Origin: Aerophototrophica crusticola | GTDB taxonomy: Bacteria; Pseudomonadota; Alphaproteobacteria; Azospirillales; Azospirillaceae | Assembly: GCA_001939945.1 (NCBI GenBank) | Contig: MOEB01000008.1 | Coordinates: 62,001-126,000, forward strand | Direction of reading: 5' to 3' | DNA length: 64,000 bases | Part shown: positions 24,813 to 34,858 of the stretch, one piece after another | Numbering within the stretch: position 1 is the first letter of the stretch | How the letters are laid out: each line of letters begins with the position of its first letter | The notes under the pieces: model-generated | What the model was told of the DNA's origin: nothing | The model's database searches: none | Seen by the model: the letters and a program-made list of their open reading frames with translations, nothing else | Program-made: the position numbers and the translations under genes

Positions 24813-26744
24813 ATGCGCCTGCTGCACCGTGTCCTGGTCACCCTGTCCCTGGCGGGCGCCGCCCTGATCGCGGCCGACGCCGCCGTGCTGCACGCCGTGG
24901 TGGGGCGGGAGTTCCGCCGGGTGGAGTCCGGCCTTGCCGTAGATGACGCGCGGCGGGTCCTGCACGGCCTGTCCAACAACCTCAACCAGCTCCGCGCCTC
25001 CGCCAGCGATTGGGCGCAGTGGGACGACGCCCACGACTTCATGACCGGCGCCCAGGTGGACAGCTTCGTGGACGCCAACCTGGTCTTCCCCAGCTTCAAG
25101 GCCATCCAGGCCAATGTCATGGCCTTCGTCCGGACCGACGGGGACGTGGCCTGGATCGGCGCCTTCGACCTGGCCAGCGGCGAGGAGATGCCCCTGTCGC
25201 CGGAGGAGCAGGCCGCCTTCCTGCACCTGGGCTGCGGCGGCCCGCCGGAGCAGGGCTGCCAGCCCCGGGGCGAGCGGGCGGGACTGGCCGGGCTGGCCGA
25301 CCGGCCGCCCCTGCTGATGGCCTCCACCCCGATCCTGCGGGGGGATGGGTCCGGGCTGCCGGCCGGCGTGCTGGTGCTGGGGCGCTTCCTGGACGAGGGG
25401 GTGCAGAAGCGGGTGGCGGAGCAGGTGCGCGTGCCCTTCGCCCTGGCCCCCCTGGCCGACGCCATGGCCGGCCACCCCGCCGTGCGGCTGGGCGCGGAGG
25501 AGGTGTCGGCCGCCGCCTTCGCCGTGACGGAGACGGCGAACCTGATGGTGGTCAACCTCACCCTGGCGGGCCTGTCGGGCCGGCCGCTGCTGTCGCTCTC
25601 CACCTATCATGGGCGGGAGGTGATGGTGGCGGGGCTGGGGATGGTGAATTACGGGCTGGGGCTGCTGGTGGCGGCGTTGCTGGCCATCGGCGGGCTGCTG
25701 CTGTGGATGCTCCGGCAGCAGGTGATCCAGCCGGTGACCCTGCTGCTGGGCCGGGTGCTGCGGGCGCGCGGCGCCACCGACGACCCGGGCGCCCTCCGGC
25801 GGCAGGAGGGGCAGGGGGACGAGCTGGGCCTGTTGGCGGCCGAGTTCGAGCGCACCTTCGCCCAGCTGGACGAGACGCGGCGCCGGCTGGTGGAGCAGAG
25901 CTTCTACACCGGCATGGCGGAGCTGGCGGGCGGCATGACCCACAACCTCCGCAACGCGCTGACCCCGGCGGCGGTGCGGCTGTGGCGCCTGCAGGGGCAG
26001 ATGGATGAGAAGCTGCTGGCCCGGCTGGAGGCCGCGCTGGACAAGCTGCCGCCGGCGGAACCGGGGACCCAGCCTGCCCTGGTGGCGGCCTACCTGCGGG
26101 CGGGCCTGGCGGAGCTGCGCCGACAGGCGGCGACGGCCCGGGACGACCTGGGCGCCATCGGGGAGCAGGTGCGCCACATGCAGGCCATCCTGGCCGACCA
26201 TGAGCGCTTCAGCCGGACCGACCGTGAGGCGGAGCCGGTGGAGCCGCATGGGACGGTGGTGGCGGCCAGCAGGCAGCTGGTTGGCAGCCCCGCCGTGACC
26301 CTGGCGCTGGACCCGGGCCTGAGGGACCTGCCGCCCGTGGCCGGCAACGCCGTGGTGTTGGCCCAGGTCTTCGGCAACCTGCTGGTCAACGCGGAGGAAG
26401 CCATCCTGGCGACACCCCGGGGCGCGGGCACCATCGGCGTAGCCGGGCGGCTGGACGTCTCCACGGGAACACCGGTGGTGGAACTGCGGTTCACCGATGA
26501 TGGGCAGGGGATCCCGGCAGACCGGATGGCGCACATCTTCGAGCGGGGCTTCAGCACCAAGCGGCCGGAGAGCGGCGGCATCGGCCTGCACTGGTGTGCC
26601 AACAGCCTGGCCGGCATGGGCGGCAGCATCACCGCCGAGAGCGAGGGGCCGGGCCGCGGGGCCAGCTTCGTCGTGCGCCTGCCGGCCAGCCTGGCCGGTG
26701 ACCGGGACTGCGCCGGCCCACCGGCCCGGGGGAGGGTGGCATGA
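24813..26744 (+). CDS. CHASE4-domain sensor histidine kinase
   Basis: 643 residues. A first membrane helix (5-27), then a periplasmic CHASE4 domain (about 35-265) with the signature ASASDWAQWDDAHDFM, a second helix (about 275-298) and a short linker. The H-box is GGMTHNLRNALTP, followed by a long helical segment. The ATPase domain has NLLVNAEEAI, FTDDGQGIPADRM and GGIGLHWCANSLAGMGG. The His-Asn-Leu-Arg-Asn H-box and the GIGLHWCAN box set it in a divergent kinase group. It starts 12 bases after the NTT-HEAT-cNMP gene and overlaps the receiver gene by 4 bases, so the three are one operon. Confidence 0.9.
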   Translation: MRLLHRVLVTLSLAGAALIAADAAVLHAVVGREFRRVESGLAVDDARRVLHGLSNNLNQLRASASDWAQWDDAHDFMTGAQVDSFVDANLVFPSFKAIQANVMAFVRTDGDVAWIGAFDLASGEEMPLSPEEQAAFLHLGCGGPPEQGCQPRGERAGLAGLADRPPLLMASTPILRGDGSGLPAGVLVLGRFLDEGVQKRVAEQVRVPFALAPLADAMAGHPAVRLGAEEVSAAAFAVTETANLMVVNLTLAGLSGRPLLSLSTYHGREVMVAGLGMVNYGLGLLVAALLAIGGLLLWMLRQQVIQPVTLLLGRVLRARGATDDPGALRRQEGQGDELGLLAAEFERTFAQLDETRRRLVEQSFYTGMAELAGGMTHNLRNALTPAAVRLWRLQGQMDEKLLARLEAALDKLPPAEPGTQPALVAAYLRAGLAELRRQAATARDDLGAIGEQVRHMQAILADHERFSRTDREAEPVEPHGTVVAASRQLVGSPAVTLALDPGLRDLPPVAGNAVVLAQVFGNLLVNAEEAILATPRGAGTIGVAGRLDVSTGTPVVELRFTDDGQGIPADRMAHIFERGFSTKRPESGGIGLHWCANSLAGMGGSITAESEGPGRGASFVVRLPASLAGDRDCAGPPARGRVA

Positions 26745-27271
26745 CGCCGTTCCGGATCCTGGTGGCCGACGACGAGCGGCTTGTGCTGGAAGGGTACCGC
26801 ATCGTCCTGGAGGACCTGATGCGCGACACCCCGCCCCTGGCCGACCTGGAGGCGGCCCTGTTCGGCGGGGCGGAGACGGCCAGCCGCTACCTGCCCAAGG
26901 GATCCATCGAGGTGACCTGCCTGACCCAGGGCGCCGCCGCGGTGGAGGCGTTCCGCCAGGCGAAGGAGCAGGGCCGGCCCTATGGCGGGGTGCTGCTGGA
27001 CTTCCGCATGCCGCCCGGCATGTCGGGGCTGGAGGCGGCGCAGGCCATCCGGTCCATCGACCCGGGCGTGAACATCGCCCTGGTCAGCGGCTTCAGCGAC
27101 ATCGACATGGTGGATTTGGGCCGTACCGTGCCGCCGGCGGGGCGGATGTTCTTCCTGCAGAAGCCGTTCCAGGCCTATGCCCTGCAACGGCTGGTCCAGG
27201 CCTTCCGCGAGAGCTGGCAGAACGGCGGCCCCGCCGTGGTGAAGCGGATCGACCTGGGCGGGGAGGGGTGA
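26741..27271 (+). CDS. response regulator with extended receiver
   Basis: 176 residues. ILVADDERLVLEGYRIVLED opens the receiver, the phospho-acceptor is in GVLLDFRMPPGMSG, then IALVSGFSD and the Lys in FFLQKPFQAYAL. Between helix 1 and strand 2 there is an insertion of roughly 35 residues (DTPPLADLEAALFGGAETAS and following), longer than in CheY. No output domain follows. The ATGA overlap with the CHASE4 kinase gene marks it as the cognate partner. Confidence 0.88.
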   Translation: MTPFRILVADDERLVLEGYRIVLEDLMRDTPPLADLEAALFGGAETASRYLPKGSIEVTCLTQGAAAVEAFRQAKEQGRPYGGVLLDFRMPPGMSGLEAAQAIRSIDPGVNIALVSGFSDIDMVDLGRTVPPAGRMFFLQKPFQAYALQRLVQAFRESWQNGGPAVVKRIDLGGEG

Positions 27272-27292
27272 CCCCCCCGCCGCACGTCCGGC

Positions 27293-28813
27293 TCACGCCG
27301 GCTTGATGCCCTGGCCGTAGGTGAACAGGTCGCCCTTGTCGTAGGTGGCCTTCACCTGCCGCAGCCGGGCGTAATTGTCGCCGTAATAAGCGGTGGCCCA
27401 GTCCTTCAGGGACGGGTCGGGGAAGTTCTGGAAGGCGCCCCGGCCCTTGGTGGCGGTGTTCACGTCGGCATAGAACCGCTCCTGCCAGTCCAGGTTCTGG
27501 TCCACCAGGGACTTTGGGTCCTTCCTGTCCCACCAGTTCACCTCCGAGGAGAACAGCCAGTCATAGCCCCGGTGGACATAGGCCGTGGCGTCGGCGGCCG
27601 TGGCGTTCACCTGCCCGCCAACCTGGAAGAACTTGAAGGAGTTGCCCAGGCTGGTGCCGGGCATGTCGCGGGCCATGCGGAACATGGCGGCGACGGCGTC
27701 CCGGGTGATGTCCCGCGCCCGCATGTAGCTGGACTTCTCCTGGTAGAAGTACGGGTAGGTGAACTCGCTGAGCAGGTCCTGCGCCTGCCAGTAGGGGATG
27801 TCGCGCTTGATCACCTTCTGCGACGCCTTCTCCAGCACCGGGCCGAAGATGGCCTCCAGCGTCGTGCCGCACTTGTGCAGTTGGCCCAGGATGGAGACGG
27901 TGATCGGCCGCCCGGTCCCCGGCCTGGAATTCGCGGGCACCGTGGCGCTGATCTTGCTGCCGAACTCCGGCGGGGCCTCCGCCAGCCGGGTCAGCAGGGT
28001 GTGGAGCACCTCCTCCACCTCCGTGGCCCAGGTGATGTTGAAGAAGGTGACCGTGTCCACGGGCACGACCCGGAGGGTGAAGGACGTGTTGATGCCGAAA
28101 TTGCCGCCGGCCCCGCCGCGGCAGGCCCAGAACAGGTCCTTGTCGGCGCCGCTGTCCTGGATGTCGTCATGCAGCGTGCCGTCGGCGGTGACGATGCTGG
28201 TGGAATGCAGCAGGTCCGACGCCATGCCCAGCATGCGCATGTTGAAGCCGATGCCCCCGCCCAGCAGGAAGCCGGCCGCGCCCACCGTGTCGCAACGGCC
28301 GTGGGTGATGGTGCAGTTCAGCCGCTCCAGGGCCTTGTAGACGGCGCTGTTCAGGATGCCGCCGCCGATTTTGACCAGCCCCTCGGCCCTGGACAGCAGG
28401 GACACCTCGTCCATCAGGGTCATGTCGATCAGCAGGCCGGGGGTGGTGGAGAAGCCGGCATAGTTGTGGCCGCCGCTGCGCACCGCGAACTTGAAATCGT
28501 GCTTGCGGACCCAGGCCACGCAGGCCTGCACGTCCTGCTCGCTGGAACAGCGGGCGATGGCCGCCGGCAGGGTGTTGAAACGCAGGTTGTTCGGCCGGGC
28601 CATGTCGGCGAAGAACGGGTCATCCGGCAGCAGCACGCCCCCCTTCACCGCCCCGGCCAGATCCTTGAAGGCGGAGGCCTCGATCCGGGTGGCGCGGGCT
28701 TCCTTGGCCGACGCGGCGTGGAACGGCAGGACATTGGCGACGGTGGCCGCGGCCGCGACCTGCCCGGCGCCGGCCAGGAAGCTGCGGCGGCTCGGCTGGA
28801 TGGTCTTATGCAT
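27293..28813 (-). CDS. secreted berberine-bridge-type FAD oxidase
   Basis: 506 residues. A twin-arginine signal (PSRRSFLAGAG, cleavage after about residue 36) sends the folded flavoprotein to the periplasm. The FAD-binding domain has FAVRSGGHNYAGFS, whose His is the usual covalent FAD attachment, and HGRCDTVGAAGFLLGGGIGF, whose Cys could make a second covalent link. A C-terminal BBE segment reads NYARLRQVKATYDKGDLFTY. Related enzymes oxidise sugars, alkaloids or aromatic alcohols. It converges on the CHASE4 operon. Substrate unknown. Confidence 0.88.
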   Translation of the reverse strand: MHKTIQPSRRSFLAGAGQVAAAATVANVLPFHAASAKEARATRIEASAFKDLAGAVKGGVLLPDDPFFADMARPNNLRFNTLPAAIARCSSEQDVQACVAWVRKHDFKFAVRSGGHNYAGFSTTPGLLIDMTLMDEVSLLSRAEGLVKIGGGILNSAVYKALERLNCTITHGRCDTVGAAGFLLGGGIGFNMRMLGMASDLLHSTSIVTADGTLHDDIQDSGADKDLFWACRGGAGGNFGINTSFTLRVVPVDTVTFFNITWATEVEEVLHTLLTRLAEAPPEFGSKISATVPANSRPGTGRPITVSILGQLHKCGTTLEAIFGPVLEKASQKVIKRDIPYWQAQDLLSEFTYPYFYQEKSSYMRARDITRDAVAAMFRMARDMPGTSLGNSFKFFQVGGQVNATAADATAYVHRGYDWLFSSEVNWWDRKDPKSLVDQNLDWQERFYADVNTATKGRGAFQNFPDPSLKDWATAYYGDNYARLRQVKATYDKGDLFTYGQGIKPA

Positions 28814-28962
28814 AACTCTCCCCCCTACGGATTAACCCATAGGTTTATACAGTCAGATGCCTGTCCGTGGAAGCGGGCCGGCTGCCTGTCGGGCGAAGAG
28901 AAAGCTGCCGGCGTGGCTGAAAATGCTTGACCTTCCATGAGGGGGAAGGTCCAAGGTGGAGC

Positions 28963-29379
28963 ATGGGACGGGCTCGCTCGGCCCGGTTTCAAATTGGGGG
29001 ACGGCCCTTGCGGCGTCTGCTGGACAGGATGGGACGGGTTGGCGCGCTGGGGCTGGTGGCCCTGGTGGTGCTCGCCATGTTCGCCGCCACCCCCACCGCC
29101 CATGCCCACGGCCATGAGGCCGGGGCCGCCCATGACCACGGGCAGCATGTGGACGGCGCCGCCCAGGCGGTGGTCGCCGAAGACCATGGCAAGGGTGGGG
29201 TGGAGCCGCACTGCGACGCCTGCCTCGCCTGCCATGCCCACTGCCACTTCACCGGCGTGCTGGTGGCGGCGCCCGGCGGGCCCGCCCTGGCGCCCGTGGC
29301 GGCACCGCTCCCGGCCAAGGCCGCCCTGCCCCGGGGCCTTGCCCCGCCCCCCGGCCTGAGACCGCCCCTGGCCGCGTGA
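28963..29379 (+). CDS. His/Cys-rich periplasmic protein, likely metal-binding
   Basis: 138 residues. A hydrophobic export signal (VGALGLVALVVLAMFAATPT, cleavage before AHAHGHE) is followed by a histidine-rich segment (HGHEAGAAHDHGQHVDG) and a Cys/His cluster (EPHCDACLACHAHCHFTG). This is consistent with a metal sponge or chaperone, similar in style to DUF2946 proteins. The ATG at 28963 has GGTGGA close upstream; a second ATG at 29029 directly before the signal is possible. It stands at the head of the metal-efflux operon. Confidence 0.7.
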   Translation: MGRARSARFQIGGRPLRRLLDRMGRVGALGLVALVVLAMFAATPTAHAHGHEAGAAHDHGQHVDGAAQAVVAEDHGKGGVEPHCDACLACHAHCHFTGVLVAAPGGPALAPVAAPLPAKAALPRGLAPPPGLRPPLAA

Positions 29380-29457
29380 CGTCGGCCGAGGTGCGCCCAC
29401 GCGCATCCCGGCCCCCCCGTCGCGCCGTTCCAGCCACGTCCGAGGCCAGACTTCCCC

Positions 29458-31104
29458 ATGCCTACCCTGCTCCGCCGCGCCCTCTGCGCGCTGCTTCCCG
29501 CATTCCTGCTCCTTGCCCCGCCGGCCCCGGCCCATGAGGGCCATGACCACGGCGAGCAGGCCCCCGCCCCGGCCGTCTCCGGGGCGCCCACCCTCCAGGC
29601 GCTGGGCAGCGAGGTGCAACTCGTCGCCGTGGCGGACGGGGCTGGGCACCTGGTCCTCTATGTGGACCGGCTTGCCACCAACGAGCCGGTAACCGGCGTG
29701 TCGGTCAGCGTGTCCGCCGACGGCGGGCCCGAGGTGGCCGCCGCCGCGCGGCCCGACGGCACCTACCTGCTGGAGGCGCCCTGGTCGGAGGTGCCCGGTA
29801 CCCACCTGGTCGTCGCCACCGTGACGGGGGAGGGGCTGGCCGACCTGCTGGACGGGTCCCTGGTGGTGGGGGCGGACGCCGTGGCCGCGGATGGTGGCGA
29901 CGGCTGGGCCTGGGACGGCGGGCTGCTGCCCCTGGGCCTCGCCTTCGCCGTCGGGCTGGCGGTGGCGGTCGCCGCCGGCCGGCTCGGGCGCCGGGCCACG
30001 GCGGCGGCGGTCGTCGCCCTGCTGGCCCTTGGCAGCGCCCCGGCCGATGCCCATGAGGGGCATGACCATGGGGCGGAGGCGGCGGCGGCCCCGCCCAGCG
30101 GCTCCGCCCCCCGGCGCCTGCCGGACGGGTCCCTGGTGGTGCCCAAGGCGACGCAGCGGCTGCTGGAGGTCCGCACCCAGGTGGCCGCCGAGGGCAAGAT
30201 CGCCCGCACCGCCACCCTGGCGGGGCGCACGGTGGCCGACCCCGACGCCTCGGGCCGCGCCATGGCCAGCCAGAGCGGCCGGGTGGAGCCGCCGGAGGGC
30301 GGCATGCCCCGGGTGGGGCAGCGGGTGGAGGCTGGGCAGGTCCTGGCCTGGGTCGTCCCCGCCGTGGACACGGTGGAGCGCGGCGACGTGCAGGAGCGCA
30401 TTGCCGACGTGGAGAAGCAGTTGGAGATCGCCCGCCGCCTGGTGGCCCGGCTCTCGAAGCTGCAAGGCGTGGTCGCCCAGCGGGAGATCGATGACGCCCG
30501 CGCCGAGCTGGCGGGCCTGCAACGGCAGCGGGAGGCGCTGCAGCCCACCCTGGGCCGGAAGGAGGCGGTGCGGGCGCCCGTGTCGGGGACCATCGCGCGG
30601 GTGGGCGCCATCCCCGGCCAGATGATCGACGACCGGGACGAGGCCGTGCTGTTCGAGGTGGTGGACCCCACGCGCCTGCTGGTGGAGGCGGTGGCCTTCG
30701 ACCCGGCCCTGGCCGAGGGGGTCGCCGGGGGCACGCTGGTGGCCGGCGGCGGCCAGTCCGCCAAGCTGTCCTTCCTGGGCAGCGGTCCGGAGCGGCGGGA
30801 AAGCGCCATCCCCCTGGTCTTCCGGGTGGAGGGCACCACCGGCGCCCTGGGCGTGGGCACGGCGGTGCGGGTGCACGCCACCCTGGACGGCATCGTCGCC
30901 GGCATGGTGCTGCCGCGGGACGCGGTGGTGCGCGGGCCGGACGGGCTGCCCCTGGTCTGGGAGCAGGTGATGCCCCTGTCCTTCGTCCCCCGCCCGGTAA
31001 GGATGCGTCCCCTGGACGGGGACAGCGTGGTGGTGGAGGGGGGGATCGAGCCCGGCGCCCGGGTGGTGGTCCGGGGTGCCGCCCTGCTGAACCAGGTCCG
31101 GTGA
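29458..31104 (+). CDS. heavy-metal RND efflux periplasmic adaptor (CzcB/CusB type) with an extra N-terminal module
   Basis: 548 residues. A first signal peptide ends in PAHEGHDHG (about 25-32). A beta-sandwich-like stretch (45-140) is followed by a membrane segment and a second signal-like sequence ending [10 protein letters not shown] (about 197). The rest is a membrane-fusion protein: [19 protein letters not shown] (lipoyl half), a coiled-coil hairpin (about 315-365), then [20 protein letters not shown] and a C-terminal beta barrel. It joins the RND pump to an outer-membrane channel. The repeated HEGHDHG and double export signal suggest fusion of two ancestral genes. Confidence 0.85.
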   Translation: MPTLLRRALCALLPAFLLLAPPAPAHEGHDHGEQAPAPAVSGAPTLQALGSEVQLVAVADGAGHLVLYVDRLATNEPVTGVSVSVSADGGPEVAAAARPDGTYLLEAPWSEVPGTHLVVATVTGEGLADLLDGSLVVGADAVAADGGDGWAWDGGLLPLGLAFAVGLAVAVAAGRLGRRATAAAVVALLALGSAPADAHEGHDHGAEAAAAPPSGSAPRRLPDGSLVVPKATQRLLEVRTQVAAEGKIARTATLAGRTVADPDASGRAMASQSGRVEPPEGGMPRVGQRVEAGQVLAWVVPAVDTVERGDVQERIADVEKQLEIARRLVARLSKLQGVVAQREIDDARAELAGLQRQREALQPTLGRKEAVRAPVSGTIARVGAIPGQMIDDRDEAVLFEVVDPTRLLVEAVAFDPALAEGVAGGTLVAGGGQSAKLSFLGSGPERRESAIPLVFRVEGTTGALGVGTAVRVHATLDGIVAGMVLPRDAVVRGPDGLPLVWEQVMPLSFVPRPVRMRPLDGDSVVVEGGIEPGARVVVRGAALLNQVR

Positions 31105-31114
31105 GGGCGACGCC

Positions 31115-34100
31115 ATGTTCAACGCCATCGTCGGCGCAAGCTTGCGCAACCGGCTGCTGGTCCTGGCCGCGGCCCTGCTGCTCAGCCTCTACGGGGCCTT
31201 GGCCCTGCGGGACATGCCCATCGACGTCTTCCCCGACCTGAACCGCCCCACCGTCACCCTGATGACGGAGGCGGGCGGGCTGGCGCCGGAGGAGGTGGAG
31301 CAACTCGTCACCTTCCCCATCGAGACGGCCATGAACGGCATGCCCGGCGTCACCCGGGTGCGCTCCACCTCCGCCGCCGGCCTGTCGGTGGTCTATGTGG
31401 AGTTCGACTGGGGCACGGAGATCTACCTGAACCGCCAGCAGGTGGCGGAGCGGCTGGGCCTCTTGTCCGGCCAGTTGCCGGAAGGGGTGACACCCCACAT
31501 GGGGCCCGTCTCCTCCATCATGGGGGAGATCATGCTGATCGCCATGCGGGGCGACGGGGTGGACCCCATGGTGCTGCGGGACAAGGCGGACTGGGTGGTG
31601 CGGCCGCGGCTGCTGGCCATCCCCGGCGTGTCCCAGATCATCCCCATCGGCGGGGAGGTGCGGCAGCTCCGCGTCACCCCGGACCCGGCGCGCATGGCCC
31701 TGCTGGGCGTGGCGGCCGAGGATGTGGCGACGGCGCTGGAAGGCTTCGGCCGCAACACGGGCGGCGGCTTCGTGGACCAGCGGGCGTCGGAGTACCTGGT
31801 GCGCGGCGTGGCCCGCACGGCGCGGGTGGAGGATTTGGCGCGGTTGCCGGTGGCCTTCCGCGACGGGGTGGCCGTGCCCCTGTCGGCGGTGGCGGAGGTG
31901 GGCTTCGGCGCGCGGCAGAAGCGGGGCGACGGCGGCATGGGCGGGGAGCCGGCGGTGATCCTGGCGGTGCAGAAGCAGCCCGGCGCCGACACGACCACGC
32001 TGACCCGGGAGGTGGAGGCGGCGCTGGTGGAGCTGCAGCGGGCCATGCCGGCGGGCGTGACCGCGGACAAGGTGCTGTTCCGCCAGGCGGACTTCATCCA
32101 GGGCTCCGTCAACAACCTGCAGAAGGTGCTGCTGGAGGCGGCGGCCGTCGTCACGGTGGTGCTGTTCCTGTTCCTGCTGAACGTGCGCACGACGGTGATC
32201 AGCCTGGTGGCCATCCCGGTGTCCGTCCTGGTCACCATCCTGGTGTTCAAGGCCATGGGCCTGACCATCAACACCATGACCCTGGGCGGCCTCGCCATCG
32301 CCATCGGCGAGCTGGTGGACGACGCGGTGGTGGACGTGGAGAACATCTTCCGCCGCCTGCGGGAGAACAGGGCCTGCGGCAATCCCCGCACCGCCTTCCA
32401 GGTGGTGCTGGCCGCCAGCGCGGAGGTGCGGTCGGGCATCGTCTACGCGACCCTGATCGTGGTGCTGGTCTTCGTGCCCCTGTTCGCCCTGTCGGGCATC
32501 GAGGGGCGGCTGTTCGCCCCGCTGGGCATCGCCTACATCGTGTCGATCCTGGCCAGCCTGGCCGTGGCGGTGACGGTGACGCCGGTGCTGTCCTATTACC
32601 TGCTGCCGGGGCTGAAGACGCTGGAGCACCCGGAGGGGCGCCTGGTGCGGGCGCTGAAGCGGGGCAACGCGCGGCTGCTGGCCTTCGCCTTCGGCCACCG
32701 GCGGCTGCTGGTGGGCACGGCGGCCACGGCGGTGCTGCTGGCCGGGCTGGGGGCGGCGTCGCTGCCGCGGGCCTTCCTGCCGGCCTTCAACGAGGGGACA
32801 ATGCTGGTCTCCCTCAACCTCCAGCCCGGGATCTCCTTGGCGGAGTCCGCCCGGGTGGGCGCCTTGGCGGAGCGGCTGATCCTGGGCGTGCCGGAGGTGG
32901 AGGCGGTGGGCCGCCGCACCGGCCGGGCCGAGCTGGACGAGCATGCGGAGGGCGTGCACGTCAACGAGATCGACGTGGACCTCCGCCCCTCCGACCGGTC
33001 GCGGGACGAGATCCTGGCGGACATAAGGGACCGGCTGTCCGTGCTGCCGGTATCCGTGAACCTGGGCGCCCCCATCGCCCACCGGCTGGACCACATGCTG
33101 TCCGGCGTGCGGGCGCAGCTGGCCCTGAAGATCTATGGGGAGGACCTGGACACGCTCCGCGCCATCGCGGGCGAGTTGCAGGCACGGCTGACCGACATCC
33201 CCGGCCTGGTGGATCTGCAGGTGGAGCGGCAGGTGCGCATCCCGCAGGTGCAGGTGGTGGTGGACCATGAGCGGGCGGCCCAGCTGGGCCTGACCCCCGC
33301 CAGGGCCATGGAGCTGCTGCGCGCCTTCTCCGACGGCACGGTGGTGTCGGAGGTGGTGGACGGGGCCCGGCGCATGGAGGTGACCCTGCGCCTGGGCGAG
33401 GCGGACCGCACCGCGGACGGGTTGGCCGGGCTGCTGGTGGACACGCCGGCCGGCCGGGTGCCCCTGTCCCTGTTCGCCGAGGTGGTGGAGACCGACGGCC
33501 CCAACCAGGTGCAGCGGGAGAACGGCAGCCGCCGCATCGCCGTGCTGGCCAACACCGACGGCCGGGTGGACATGGCGGAGGTGGTGGCCGCCATCCGGGC
33601 GGAGATGGCCGCCATGCCCCTGCCCACGGGCTATTTCACCAGCCTGGAGGGCACCTTCCAGGCGCAGGAGGAGGCGGCGAGGACCATGGCCGCCCTGGCG
33701 GCGGTGTCCCTGGCCCTGGTCTTCCTGGTGCTGTACGGGCGCTACCGGTCCGTGTCGCTTGCCCTGATCATCATGGGCAACATCCCGCTGGCCCTGGTGG
33801 GCAGCGTGGTGGCGTTGTGGATCGCCGGGCAGCCCCTGTCGGTGGCCAGCATGGTGGGCTTCGTCACCCTGGCGGGCATCAGCGCCCGCAACGGCATCCT
33901 GAAGGTCAGCCACTACATCAACCTGGTCCTGCACGAGGGGGAGCGGTTCGACCGCGCCATGATCCTGCGGGGCAGCCAGGAACGGCTGGTGCCCGTGCTG
34001 ATGACCGCCCTGTCGGCGGGCGTGGCGCTGGTGCCCCTTATGATCGGGGCCGACCAGCCGGGCAAGGAGGTGCTGCACCCCGTGGCCGTCACCATCTTCG

Positions 34101-34231
34101 GCGGCCTGGTCAGCGCCACCCTGCTGGACACCCTGCTGACCCCCGTGCTGTTCGAGCGCTTCGGCCGCCCGGCGGTGGAACGGCTGGCCGCGGCGCAGCA
34201 GGACGCGGGCCAGCCGGCGGAGGCCTATTGA
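31115..34231 (+). CDS. heavy-metal RND efflux pump (CzcA/CusA family)
   Basis: 1038 residues, the usual size. It has 12 membrane helices in two halves, each followed by a large periplasmic loop. Family signatures include [40 protein letters not shown] and [14 protein letters not shown]. The proton-relay helix 4 reads [20 protein letters not shown], that is AIG-x3-DDA-x3-VEN instead of the DFG-x3-DGA-x3-VEN of Co/Zn/Cd pumps, so metal specificity may differ. It starts 10 bases after the adaptor gene. No outer-membrane CzcC-like gene is present in the window. Confidence 0.93.
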   Translation: MFNAIVGASLRNRLLVLAAALLLSLYGALALRDMPIDVFPDLNRPTVTLMTEAGGLAPEEVEQLVTFPIETAMNGMPGVTRVRSTSAAGLSVVYVEFDWGTEIYLNRQQVAERLGLLSGQLPEGVTPHMGPVSSIMGEIMLIAMRGDGVDPMVLRDKADWVVRPRLLAIPGVSQIIPIGGEVRQLRVTPDPARMALLGVAAEDVATALEGFGRNTGGGFVDQRASEYLVRGVARTARVEDLARLPVAFRDGVAVPLSAVAEVGFGARQKRGDGGMGGEPAVILAVQKQPGADTTTLTREVEAALVELQRAMPAGVTADKVLFRQADFIQGSVNNLQKVLLEAAAVVTVVLFLFLLNVRTTVISLVAIPVSVLVTILVFKAMGLTINTMTLGGLAIAIGELVDDAVVDVENIFRRLRENRACGNPRTAFQVVLAASAEVRSGIVYATLIVVLVFVPLFALSGIEGRLFAPLGIAYIVSILASLAVAVTVTPVLSYYLLPGLKTLEHPEGRLVRALKRGNARLLAFAFGHRRLLVGTAATAVLLAGLGAASLPRAFLPAFNEGTMLVSLNLQPGISLAESARVGALAERLILGVPEVEAVGRRTGRAELDEHAEGVHVNEIDVDLRPSDRSRDEILADIRDRLSVLPVSVNLGAPIAHRLDHMLSGVRAQLALKIYGEDLDTLRAIAGELQARLTDIPGLVDLQVERQVRIPQVQVVVDHERAAQLGLTPARAMELLRAFSDGTVVSEVVDGARRMEVTLRLGEADRTADGLAGLLVDTPAGRVPLSLFAEVVETDGPNQVQRENGSRRIAVLANTDGRVDMAEVVAAIRAEMAAMPLPTGYFTSLEGTFQAQEEAARTMAALAAVSLALVFLVLYGRYRSVSLALIIMGNIPLALVGSVVALWIAGQPLSVASMVGFVTLAGISARNGILKVSHYINLVLHEGERFDRAMILRGSQERLVPVLMTALSAGVALVPLMIGADQPGKEVLHPVAVTIFGGLVSATLLDTLLTPVLFERFGRPAVERLAAAQQDAGQPAEAY

Positions 34232-34299
34232 CCCCTTCCCAGACCAACCGGCCCCGGCAGGACGCCGGGGCCTTCCTATCGCAACAAGGGAGACCTGAC

Positions 34300-34680
34300 A
34301 TGACCCGTTTCCGACCCCTCGCCCTGGCGGCGGCCCTGCTGCTGGCGCCCGTCACCGCCCTCGCCCACGGGGAGGATGGCCGGCATGGCGGCACCCTGGT
34401 GGATGCCCCGCCCTACCACCTGGAACTGGTGGCCAAGGGCAAGGAGCTGACGCTCCATGTGATGGACGACAAGATGGCCCCGGTGGACGTGACCGGTGCC
34501 ACCGCTTCGGCCACGGTGCTGGCCGGCGGCAAGTCGGAGAAGGTGGAGCTGAAGCCCGCCGGCGCCGCGGCCCTGGCCGGGCAGGCCGGGACGGAGCTGG
34601 GCCACGGGGCGAAGGTGGTCGCCTCCATAACCCTGAAGGGCGCCAAGCCGGTGCAGGCCCGGTTCGAGGTGGGGCACTGA
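34300..34680 (+). CDS. periplasmic protein of the metal-efflux operon
   Basis: 126 residues with a clear signal peptide (LALAAALLLAPVTALA, cleavage before HGEDGRHGG). The mature part looks like a single beta-sandwich similar to the N-terminal domain of CzcB-type adaptors (HGGTLVDAPPYHLELVAKGK, then LTLHVMDD). The histidines at both ends (HGEDGRH, EVGH) could bind metal. It follows the pump gene by 68 bases with AAGGGAGA upstream of the ATG. A periplasmic metal chaperone is plausible; not proven. Confidence 0.7.
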   Translation: MTRFRPLALAAALLLAPVTALAHGEDGRHGGTLVDAPPYHLELVAKGKELTLHVMDDKMAPVDVTGATASATVLAGGKSEKVELKPAGAAALAGQAGTELGHGAKVVASITLKGAKPVQARFEVGH

Positions 34681-34682
34681 TA

Positions 34683-34818
34683 CCAAGCGCATGAGTTTTT
34701 GACTCATGCGCTTGGAGGCCGGCGACCGCCGGCCCGCGGGCCCATGCCCGCGTGAGCCAAGCCGCCGGATGGCGGCGCCCGGCGCCTGAGGGGCCGGTGA
34801 TCGTGACCGGTCACCGGC
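34683..34818 (-). repeat. structured dispersed repeat, copy A
   Basis: 136 bases between convergent genes, in reverse orientation to copies B and C. Five hairpins in a row occupy 34683-34715 (14-bp perfect stem CCAAGCGCATGAGT), 34717-34734 (GGCCGGC stem), 34735-34752 (CGCGGGC stem), 34761-34776 (GCCGCC stem) and 34793-34818. In repeat orientation the inner loops are GGTC, ATGG and ATCC. The 14-bp hairpin nearest the efflux operon may also terminate its transcript. Confidence 0.8.
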
Positions 34819-34858
34819 ACCCTCGAACGCCCCCGGCCCCCGGGTCCCCTGGAATGGG

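Noticed and set aside
30994-31010. CGCCCGGTAAGGATG inside the efflux adaptor gene resembling half an iteron
   Set aside because: Only part of the consensus matches and it encodes conserved protein; far from the replication region, so likely chance.
29705-34078. 1457-codon minus-strand frame opposite the RND efflux genes
   Set aside because: His/Gln/Gly-rich translation typical of the antisense of GC-rich genes; the plus strand encodes clear CzcB and CzcA homologues.
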